From JBFLVQ01 sp040758525 (GTDB lineage: Bacteria > Acidobacteriota > Blastocatellia > Chloracidobacteriales > JADJPF01), in contig JBFLVQ010000370.1 of NCBI GenBank assembly GCA_040758525.1, forward strand, positions 1-9,360: DNA of 9,360 nucleotides. The letters run 5' to 3'. The notes beneath the pieces were generated by a model. That model did not search any database. It saw only the letters and a program-made list of their open reading frames with translations, and was not told the origin of the DNA. Every line of letters begins with the position of its first letter. Position 1 is the stretch's first letter. The translations under genes and the position numbers were made by a program. This document shows, one piece after another, positions 1 through 7,100 of this stretch.

Positions 1-1
1 C

Positions 2-2437
2 AAACCTTATAAGATTGCAGAATTGAAAATGACTGTGACACGCGCATTGGAATTTTACGAATTGCGCCAAGAGAATCTGTGCTTACGAGAGTATAAGACT
101 GCAGCTAGTGAGATCCTGCCCTTTACCGAGATTGGCACAGCTCTCGCGCCACAACGCGATATGGCTAGTCTACTCGATAATATTGCTAAATCGGTCTGTC
201 AATACTTTGGCTATCGTGCCTGCGCAATCGAATTGATTGATAAAGATAATGCAGAACTCTATACACAAACCTGCTATGGCTTTGCTACTACCGACAAACA
301 CCGTTCGCTAGTAGCTCATGATAGTATCAGTGAAGTAGCACGCACCGGTAAGATGGTACGAATTGCAGATGTCACTAAAGATGATCGCTATACTGGCAAC
401 GACACTGCGGTTCGCTCACAACTAGCGATCGCGATACGCACGGGAGAAGAGGTTCTTGGTGTACTTAACATTGAAAGCGATCGGCCCGATGATTTCTCTG
501 AGCGTGAGTTACTAATTCTCTGCTCATTTGCTGACAAGGCCGCCGCGATTGTGCAGCAGGCACGCCTGTTTGTAGTACTATCGCGTGGTAAGGCGGAGTG
601 GGAAAGCACTTTTGATGCAATGGCGGATGCGATCTTTATTTTTGATCTCAACCGTCGGTTGCGTCGTATCAATCGCGCAGGAGCGCGGTTGCTTGAGCGC
701 AGTTACGATCAACTGCTTGGTCAGACTTGTTGTACACTCTTCCCTGATGAACAACGTACTAGCTGCTTAGCCCAACGCCTCTACACACAAGGGCAACGGA
801 TCGTAGAAAAACAGCTCTTTGGCAGTAAACAAGTACCCATGATTATTACTGCGGATGCAATCTATCATGTTGAGGAGACAATTGGCTGTGTCATTACCTT
901 ACGTGATCAAAGCGAACTTTACCGTATTGAGGCTGAGTCGAGTACACAACGTAACTTCCTTGCCAATCTTGTTGAGAATGCCTTTGATGCAATCATGGTA
1001 CTGGATTGTGAAGGTCGTCTGACTTGGGTTAATTCGCGCTTGATAGAACTTGTTGGTAGCAACGAGGTGAAGCTGAATTCTCATATTTTTGAGATATTCA
1101 TTCCTGAAGAGTATCGCGAAGAAGTGCGAACAGCTTTTCAAGATACACTCTCTGGTGAACCGCAAATCTTCAATACTGCGTTGATAACAGCAACCGGTGA
1201 TTTACGCTACTTAACAATTACCACCTCTCCTATCCACACAGGCGATCAAGTTACCGATGTACTTGCGATTGCACGTGACATCACAGAACATAAACGTGCT
1301 ATCGAGCGTTCCGCAGAAAGCGAGAAGTTACGTACATTAGGCCAACTAGCCTGTGGTGTGGCACATGATTTCAATAATATTCTTGCTGCTATACTAGGCC
1401 GTGCACAGTTAATGCAGATACGTGTCGATAATGCTGATCTATTACGTAATCTACAGGTGATCGAGCGAGCCGCGCGCGATGGTGCACGTATGGCACAACG
1501 TATTAGGGATTTCGCACGTCCACGTGAATATACTAAAGAGCATTTTGGTATAATCCGGCTTGATGAACTGATTCGCGAAGCAGTTGATGTGACAGCGCCA
1601 CGCTGGAAGGATGAAGCACATAGATCTGGTCGGCATATACGTATCGAGTTTGAGCCTAGTCAACAGGTATTTGTACAAGGAGATGCCTCAGCACTACGTG
1701 AAGTACTCACTAATCTAATTCTTAACTCTGTCGATGCATTGCCTACTGGTGGTAAGATCAAATTCGCATATGGCCAACATCAAAATATTGCTTATATCAG
1801 TGTCCAGGATAATGGCATAGGTATACCGAAAGAGGTCCAGAATCATATCTTTGAACCTTTCTTTACCACTAAAGGCGAGCGCGGTACAGGATTGGGACTT
1901 AATGTTTCGCAAAGTATTATTATGGAGCATGGCGGCTTTATAGAAGTGGAGAGCGAAGTAGCTAAAGGCACTACTGTACGTATCTCACTGCCTTTGCTCA
2001 AGCAGACAGAGATCCACCCCAAGAATGAGACGCTTGCCATGCCAACGCCAACGGAAATGCAGCTCACTCCTACCTCAAGGATTCTTATAGTTGATGATGA
2101 AGAGGATGTTCGTGATCTGTTGGCCGACATTCTCAGCTCTTTTGGGCATGAGGTAGTTATTGCCGAGAGTGGTGTAGATGCACTGGAGGTGCTGGCAACA
2201 AACAGATTTCAATTGGTTGTAACAGATCTAGGTATGCCGGAGATGAGTGGTAGTGAGTTAGCAGAGCGAGCCAAAGCACTCTATCCTGGGCTACCGGTTA
2301 TTCTCTGTACCGGCTGGGGAGAAGCGATGGACAAAACCCAAATCAAGGATGGCATCATTGATCTTATTATTAGCAAACCTTTTGATCTGGAGCAGATTTA
2401 TAGTGCGCTGGCGCAGATACTATGTACCCAGCCTTAA
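2..2437 (+). CDS. Hybrid sensor histidine kinase, REC(partial)-GAF-PAS-PAS-HisKA-HATPase-REC, 5' end outside window
   Basis: Cytoplasmic signalling kinase that should autophosphorylate a histidine and pass phosphate to a receiver aspartate. The frame is open to the left edge, and the residues before the first possible start (TTG at 23) read KPYKIAEL followed by a charged helix. This matches the conserved Lys-Pro and last helix of a receiver domain, so the gene begins upstream. Numbering from the TTG: GAF about 30-180; PAS about 190-300; PAS about 306-425; HisKA about 435-500 with phospho-acceptor His448 in HDFNN; HATPase about 555-660 with N-box Asn564/Asn568, G1 DNGIGIP (596-602), F-box FEPFFTTK (610-617) and G2 GTGLGL (621-626); C-terminal receiver 686-800 with Asp691/Asp692, phospho-Asp735, Thr763 and Lys785. 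All catalytic motifs are intact. No transmembrane segment is visible, so the GAF and PAS domains probably sense a soluble ligand or redox state. The signal is unknown. The next gene, a lone receiver, is a plausible partner. Confidence 0.95.
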   Translation, partial: KPYKIAELKMTVTRALEFYELRQENLCLREYKTAASEILPFTEIGTALAPQRDMASLLDNIAKSVCQYFGYRACAIELIDKDNAELYTQTCYGFATTDKHRSLVAHDSISEVARTGKMVRIADVTKDDRYTGNDTAVRSQLAIAIRTGEEVLGVLNIESDRPDDFSERELLILCSFADKAAAIVQQARLFVVLSRGKAEWESTFDAMADAIFIFDLNRRLRRINRAGARLLERSYDQLLGQTCCTLFPDEQRTSCLAQRLYTQGQRIVEKQLFGSKQVPMIITADAIYHVEETIGCVITLRDQSELYRIEAESSTQRNFLANLVENAFDAIMVLDCEGRLTWVNSRLIELVGSNEVKLNSHIFEIFIPEEYREEVRTAFQDTLSGEPQIFNTALITATGDLRYLTITTSPIHTGDQVTDVLAIARDITEHKRAIERSAESEKLRTLGQLACGVAHDFNNILAAILGRAQLMQIRVDNADLLRNLQVIERAARDGARMAQRIRDFARPREYTKEHFGIIRLDELIREAVDVTAPRWKDEAHRSGRHIRIEFEPSQQVFVQGDASALREVLTNLILNSVDALPTGGKIKFAYGQHQNIAYISVQDNGIGIPKEVQNHIFEPFFTTKGERGTGLGLNVSQSIIMEHGGFIEVESEVAKGTTVRISLPLLKQTEIHPKNETLAMPTPTEMQLTPTSRILIVDDEEDVRDLLADILSSFGHEVVIAESGVDALEVLATNRFQLVVTDLGMPEMSGSELAERAKALYPGLPVILCTGWGEAMDKTQIKDGIIDLIISKPFDLEQIYSALAQILCTQP

Positions 2438-2441
2438 CTTA

Positions 2442-2456
2442 TCTTTACGGTAAAGA
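2442..2456. other. Small hairpin between kinase and receiver genes
   Basis: TCTTTA and TAAAGA form a 6-bp stem around a 3-base loop (CGG), followed by a run of A on the plus strand. It is AT-rich and weak, with no T-tract, so it is unlikely to stop transcription toward the next gene. It may be chance or a minor mRNA-processing signal. Confidence 0.25.
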
Positions 2457-2467
2457 AAAACTACTAC

Positions 2468-2471
2468 GGGG
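2468..2471 (+). promoter_or_regulatory. Ribosome binding site of the small receiver gene
   Basis: GGGG lies 5 bases before the ATG at 2477. It is a purine-rich, moderately matched site that supports this ATG as the start. Confidence 0.5.
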
Positions 2472-2476
2472 TAGAT

Positions 2477-2824
2477 ATGAAAAGAGTGCTTGTTGCAGAA
2501 AACGATCCACTGATCAGCAAACTGATAAATACTACACTTTACAAGGAATTTGAGTTACAGTTCTGCGAAGACAATGCGGCTGTTTTGCAAGCTTTACATG
2601 AGCAAAGCGACTTTGCCCTTGTGATTATTGATTATGAGCTATTTAAGAGTGAGAACAGTGCTGCTTTTATTGAGTCGCTGCAACAGGCACCACTGATTTT
2701 ATTAGCTAAGCGTCAGAGTGCAACACTTCCGGAAGAGTTGGATAGCAACCGTGTGACATTAGTGATGAAACCTTTTTCACCTATTCAATTCCTCACTTTG
2801 GCACGTAGCTTAGCGAAAAGCTAA
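2477..2824 (+). CDS. Single-domain response regulator receiver, divergent active site
   Basis: Stand-alone receiver domain of 115 residues with no output domain, as expected for a phosphorelay intermediate or a protein-interaction switch. The fold is recognisable: strand 1 VLVAENDP, candidate phospho-acceptor Asp52 in VIIDYELF, and the Lys-Pro pair at 98-99 (MKPF). The acidic pair, normally Asp-Asp, reads Glu8-Asn9, and the Thr/Ser before Lys appears to be Ala77. Phosphorylation may therefore be weak or altered, although Asp52 and Lys98 remain. It starts 39 bases after the hybrid kinase stop on the same strand and is probably co-transcribed; that kinase is the natural phosphodonor. The domain assignment is solid. 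The functional effect of the substitutions is inferred, and a pseudo-receiver that binds partners without phosphorylation is the main alternative. Confidence 0.9.
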   Translation: MKRVLVAENDPLISKLINTTLYKEFELQFCEDNAAVLQALHEQSDFALVIIDYELFKSENSAAFIESLQQAPLILLAKRQSATLPEELDSNRVTLVMKPFSPIQFLTLARSLAKS

Positions 2825-2833
2825 TAACTTTTT
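2806..2833 (+). terminator. Weak intrinsic terminator candidate at the end of the receiver gene
   Basis: TAGCTT (2806-2811) and AAGCTA (2818-2823) form a 6-bp stem with a 6-base loop that overlaps the stop codon at 2822-2824. Five T residues follow at 2829-2833 after a 5-base gap. The stem is short and the T-run is offset, so termination would be partial at best. Its position at the end of the kinase-receiver pair makes it plausible. Confidence 0.35.
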
Positions 2834-2879
2834 ACATATCCATTACAGAAAAGCGGGTGCGCACACTTGCGGTCAGTAG

Positions 2880-2885
2880 TATAAT
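2880..2885 (+). promoter_or_regulatory. Candidate -10 box upstream of the zinc-ribbon/PDZ gene
   Basis: A perfect TATAAT lies 40 bases before the ATG at 2926. No good -35 box lies 16-18 bases upstream (the bases there read GTGCGC), and the TTGCGG at 2867-2872 is only 7 bases away. If this is a promoter it probably needs an activator. The gene could also be read through from the receiver gene. Confidence 0.35.
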
Positions 2886-2913
2886 TAAAAGAATAAACCT
2901 AAAGCCAACCTAT

Positions 2914-2919
2914 AGGAGG
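2914..2919 (+). promoter_or_regulatory. Strong ribosome binding site that fixes the PDZ gene start
   Basis: A full AGGAGG lies 6 bases before the ATG at 2926. An in-frame ATG-like start at 2857 lacks such a site and would add 23 basic residues before the zinc ribbon, so 2926 is preferred. Confidence 0.8.
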
Positions 2920-2925
2920 CAAATT

Positions 2926-3870
2926 ATGGCTGCGTGTCCGAATTGCCAATCGCAGGTAATTGATGGCCAACTTTTCTGCCGCAGCTGCGGCTACTGCCTC
3001 GATACGAATTTCCAGCTCTCAACACGATCACTAGGACTACCAGGAACGGTACGGGCTGAGAACTCGTCTGGGCCACCACCCTATCAATCACCAAGACGTC
3101 AACATTGGCGTGGGCGTTTTGTGTTTCCTCTTGCTGGTTTCCTTATTGCGCTAATGATGGGTAGTACCATGATGGCGTTTTTAGGAACAGCCAAGCCCAT
3201 ACCTATCTACCCGCAGGTTTTTACTGCACCCTTCTCAGAGCGAGCCTATATGGGTGTCTATTTAATTAATAGCAACCATTGTTATTCCTCTGGAAGCTAC
3301 ATCGAAGAGGTTGTTGCCGACAGCCCAGCAGAATATTCAGGATTGATAGCAGGTGATCAGATTATCGCTATTAATGGCCAAGCTATTGAAGATGTCGGCG
3401 ATGTAGTCTCATTTATGGAGCGCACTGGGGCAGGATCAAGGATTGATGTGAAGGTCAAGCGTGATGGCGCACCGCTAACCGTATCGCTCTCCACCGTACG
3501 GCGTCGAGATCTACAGCTTGAGACCCGTGAGCAAGGATTTTTAGGTGTTAGCGATCTGGCCGCCGTTCCTCTTCCCTGGGATGTTGATTCGCTTCAGTTA
3601 CCTAATAATACGGAATATGAAACCGGGATAGGTGATAAGGAAAATTGGCGAGGTGTACATGTTGGTGAAATTTTAGAGGATAGCGCAGCCGAGCAAGCAG
3701 GCTTGCAAGAAGGCGATATCATTTTCGCTATTGATGGTCACCCCACCCGCACACCAGAAGAATTGAGCCGTCGTGTGCGCGCCGTTTCTCCCCAACAGAT
3801 GGCCAATATTGCTATCCAACGGGCAGGTGAAACCCTACAGCTTAATGTGATTATGGGTCATCGCGATTAA
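2926..3870 (+). CDS. Membrane protein with N-terminal zinc ribbon and two PDZ domains
   Basis: Protein of 314 residues. A zinc ribbon at the N-terminus has Cys4-x2-Cys7 and Cys18-x2-Cys21 (CPNC and CRSC), followed by a Pro/Ser-rich stretch to about residue 60. One hydrophobic helix, about 66-87, has Arg residues just before it, which predicts the ribbon inside the cell and the rest outside the cytoplasmic membrane. Two PDZ domains follow: about 108-191 (YMGVYL loop, then SPAEYSGL...GDQIIAINGQ) and about 204-312 (FLGV loop, then SAAEQAGL...GDIIFAIDGH). PDZ domains of this HtrA/RseP-like type bind C-termini or exposed peptides. No trypsin-like Ser protease and no zinc-metalloprotease HExxH is present, so this looks like a substrate-binding or adaptor protein, not an enzyme. 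It sits between a two-component pair and a secreted CHAT protease gene. Domain calls are firm; partners and role are unknown. Confidence 0.92.
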   Translation: MAACPNCQSQVIDGQLFCRSCGYCLDTNFQLSTRSLGLPGTVRAENSSGPPPYQSPRRQHWRGRFVFPLAGFLIALMMGSTMMAFLGTAKPIPIYPQVFTAPFSERAYMGVYLINSNHCYSSGSYIEEVVADSPAEYSGLIAGDQIIAINGQAIEDVGDVVSFMERTGAGSRIDVKVKRDGAPLTVSLSTVRRRDLQLETREQGFLGVSDLAAVPLPWDVDSLQLPNNTEYETGIGDKENWRGVHVGEILEDSAAEQAGLQEGDIIFAIDGHPTRTPEELSRRVRAVSPQQMANIAIQRAGETLQLNVIMGHRD

Positions 3871-3874
3871 TTTT

Positions 3875-3890
3875 ATTCCGGCTATGGAAT
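3875..3890. other. Short hairpin after the PDZ gene
   Basis: ATTCC (3875-3879) pairs with GGAAT (3886-3890) around a 6-base loop. It directly abuts the larger hairpin at 3891-3930, and the two together could form a stacked 3' end structure on the PDZ mRNA. Confidence 0.3.
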
Positions 3891-3930
3891 ATAGATCAGA
3901 GCAGCAAGACTATTCTCTGCTCTGATCTAT
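3891..3930 (+). terminator. Perfect 14-bp hairpin, probable transcription terminator of the PDZ gene
   Basis: ATAGATCAGAGCAG (3891-3904) is exactly complementary to CTGCTCTGATCTAT (3917-3930), with a 12-base loop. It begins 20 bases after the stop codon at 3870. There is no T-tract after it (the bases read TCTGACTCTATATTGG), so it is not a textbook intrinsic terminator. It may work with Rho, act in both directions, or protect the mRNA 3' end. The inverted repeat is certain; the role is inferred. Confidence 0.6.
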
Positions 3931-3958
3931 TCTGACTCTATATTGGTCTTTAACTTAT

Positions 3959-3970
3959 CAGCTTAAGCTG
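3959..3970. repeat. 12-bp perfect palindrome, possible operator
   Basis: CAGCTTAAGCTG reads the same on both strands. It lies between the PDZ gene hairpin and the promoter of the TPR-CHAT gene, about 70 bases upstream of the -35 box. A dimeric regulator could bind here, but a palindrome of this length can also be chance and no second copy was noticed. Confidence 0.3.
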
Positions 3971-4040
3971 CTACTAAGCGCTTCCCGTTTGCAGAAATCT
4001 TTGCCTTTTCTGGTAAGTATTCCACTTTATGCGGTCATTC

Positions 4041-4069
4041 TTGACACTTCTCACCCTCTTGCGGATAAA
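4041..4069 (+). promoter_or_regulatory. Probable sigma-70 type promoter of the TPR-CHAT gene
   Basis: A consensus -35 TTGACA (4041-4046) is followed after 17 bases by GATAAA (4064-4069), a 4-of-6 match to TATAAT. Transcription would start near 4076, leaving a leader of about 43 bases before the ATG at 4119. This separates the CHAT gene transcriptionally from the PDZ gene. Confidence 0.6.
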
Positions 4070-4105
4070 TTAGTAGTAAAACTCCGGATAGTTTCAAACA
4101 GTAAT

Positions 4106-4109
4106 GGAG
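4106..4109 (+). promoter_or_regulatory. Ribosome binding site of the TPR-CHAT gene
   Basis: GGAG lies 9 bases before the ATG at 4119. Together with the signal peptide that starts right at this ATG, it supports the chosen start. Confidence 0.6.
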
Positions 4110-4118
4110 TAAAAGTAT

Positions 4119-7100
4119 ATGTTCTATGATCAGTATAAGTGGGCAGCCTATCTCAGTATTGGTCTACTGCTAAGCTGCCTGTTATTTAATGCCACAGTAA
4201 TAGCACAAACACCGGAGAGCTTATCACCAACACAGGCAACACAGGCTAGTACCGATAGACTGGAACCCAACAACTCGATTGAGCGGGAGTTAGCTATTGG
4301 TAACAGCCATTCTTATAAGATCGATCTTACTAGAGGCGATTTTCTCCATGTAGTTATTGAGCAGCAGAGTATAGATGTAGCCATAACACTGTCTGATCCT
4401 ACTAACAAACAGTTGATTGAAGTCGATAGGCTTAAAGAGACACAAGGTCTTGAATCTGTCTTTGCTATCGCTGAAGTAACTGGCAGCTATCAATTGATTG
4501 TGCGTTCTCTAAATAAGAGTGTTACCAGAGGACGCTACCAGATCAGAATAGTAACAGAGCGACCAGCTATTGCAGAGGATAAAGACGCTATCAAGGCACA
4601 ACAAACACACTGGATAGCAGATCAGTTGTGGGGAAACAATAGTACTGATTCTCTTGCCAAAGCGATCGATAAATTTTTAGAATCATTGCGATTATGGCAG
4701 CTTGCCGGAAGGCGCTATGAAGAAGCTTTAACCCTCAATAATATCGGTTTTATCTACAATCTATTAACAGAGAAAGAGAAAGCCCTGGGCTATTACCAGC
4801 AAGCATTATCATTGCGCCAAGCTATCGGTGATAAAGGTGGTGAAGGTACTACATTAAATAACCTTGGGACAATCTATAGATTACTAAAAGAAAATAAGAA
4901 GGCACTCGAGTATTACCAACAATCATTATCATTGCGCCAGATTATAGGTAATAAAACTGGCGAAGCTATTACATTAGCCAACCTGGGAGTCTATTACAGT
5001 CTACTAGGGGATCAAAAGAAAGCACTCGAATACTTTACCCAAGCCTTATCAATACGACAGTCACTAGGCGATCAAGACGGCACTGCTAACACCCTTAACA
5101 CCATAGGCGCAGTTTATAGAACGCTAGGAGAGAGTCAACAGGCGCTAAACTATTTCCATCAAGCTCTAACGTTGCTAGAAGCAAGTGACGATAAAAATGG
5201 CAAAGCCGCTACGCTAAATAATATTGGGGTAATTTATGATGAAATAGGCGAGAGACAAAAGGCATTGGAATATTGTCAGCAAGCCTTAGCATTGCGTCAG
5301 GCGATAGGTGATAAGAATGGTGAAGCTATTACCTTTAATAGTATGGTGACGATCTATAAATCATTAAGCGAATATAATAAGGCATTAGAATATGGCGCAC
5401 AGGCACTAGCATTACGGCAAACCTTAGGTGATAAAAATGGTCAGGCCTACACCTTAAATAATATTGGATCAGTTTATGAGGAGCTGGGAGAGTATCAACG
5501 AGCACTCGAGTATTACCTGCAGGCATTGCCACTACAGCGAGAGAAAAGCACTGAAGCTGCTATCATCAACAACATTGGAGGAGTCTACAGAACACTAGGC
5601 GAATATAACAAAGCATTAGACTATTATAATCAAGCACTGATAATTGTACGCAGCATTGGCAATAAACGTTATGAATCTTATGCTCTCGGTAATATCGGTA
5701 AGACTTATAGAGCATTAGCTGAAGAGCAGAAGGCACTGGAGTACTACAGCCAAGCTTTAGCATTGCAACAAACGCTCGCAGACAAAGTTGGTGAAGCCAT
5801 TACTCTAAATAGTATTGGTGGGATTTACAGAACACTAGGCGAATACCAGAAGGCACTGGAATATTGCAATAATGCATTAGCTATACAACAGGCCATTGGT
5901 AGTAAGGTAGGTGAAGCGGGAACATTATTCAATATCGCACAGACTAAACGCGATAATGGCGAGCTTAGCCAGGCGCTTATCGAAATCGAGAAGGCGCTTA
6001 ATTTAGTTGAGACTTTGCGTGCCAAGATCCATATTAAGACATTACGCACATCCTATTTTGCTTCTATACAAGACTACTATGAATTTTATATAGATCTGCT
6101 GATGCAGTTGCATCAACAGCATCCATCAGATGGATATGAGGCGCTGGCTTTACAATGTAGCGAGCGGGCACGTGCTCGTAGTCTACTTGAGTTACTAACT
6201 GAAGCAAGCATAGATCCCCATGATGGTATAGATGCTAGCTTGCTTGAGCAAGAGAATAGATTAAAACAGTTACTCAATGCTAAAGCAGAAATTTATGAGA
6301 GATTGCTTGGCAATAAAAGAATGGCCACGCAAGTGGAAAGCTTAAAGGCTGAGTTAGGAAAAATAATTGAACAGTTAGAACAGATTGAAGCTACTATCAG
6401 AGAGCAGAGTCCACGTTATAGAGCACTAACTCAACCACAGCCGCTTAGCTTAAAAGAGATACAAAGAGCAGTGTTAGATAAAGATACCTTGCTATTAACA
6501 TATTCATTGGGAGTAAAACGAAGTTTCCTTTGGGCAGTGACATCTACTACCATTAAAAGTTATCAGCTACCCAAACGTGCCGAGATAGAATCTGCAGCAC
6601 AAAACTTATATGAACTGTTAACTACATATAGACCTGTAGACTTTGAGACCGAGATAGAGAGAAAGGAAAGATTAGAAAAAGCTGAAACTGAGTATCCTGC
6701 TGCAGTCGCCCAATTAAGTCAAATGTTGTTAGATCCTGTTATGCCATTATTGGGAAAGACCCGCTTAATAGTAGTCGCTGATGGTACTCTACAATATATA
6801 CCTTTTTCAGTATTGACCAAACTACCCAATAATAAACAACCCGCCCAGACTGTTCAGAAAAATCAACCGCTACTAACTATCTATAGACCATTAATAGTTG
6901 ATCATGAAATTGTCAATTTGCCATCAGCCTCGATACTGGCATTATTGCGTCGTGAGCATAATGAGCGCAATACAGCGACAAAGTCGGTAGTAGTATTTGC
7001 TGATCCGGTATTTGAAAAAGATGATAAGCGAGTTAAGGAGAGTTTAATAAAGAGGCAAGCGCCCAATACTATAACAGATGTAGCTGATCAAAAAGTTGCT

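Noticed and set aside
425..432. GCGATCGC octamer, a HIP1-like cyanobacterial motif
   Set aside because: Only one full copy was noticed in over 9 kb, far too few to indicate a HIP1-rich cyanobacterial genome.
388..672. Minus-strand open frame of 94 codons inside the kinase gene
   Set aside because: It lies opposite intact GAF/PAS coding sequence, has a basic low-information product and no ribosome binding site; it is a shadow frame.
1843..2130. Minus-strand open frame of 95 codons opposite the kinase ATPase and linker region
   Set aside because: The plus strand encodes the conserved HATPase motifs here; the Ser-rich reverse product looks like a codon shadow.
2857..2925. Upstream in-frame start for the zinc-ribbon/PDZ protein
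   Set aside because: The AGGAGG at 2914-2919 would fall inside the coding sequence, and the zinc ribbon begins cleanly at the ATG at 2926.
4722..6032. Regular 120-base periodicity as a CRISPR or non-coding satellite
   Set aside because: The period is fully in frame and encodes TPR consensus residues, with substitutions concentrated at tolerant positions.
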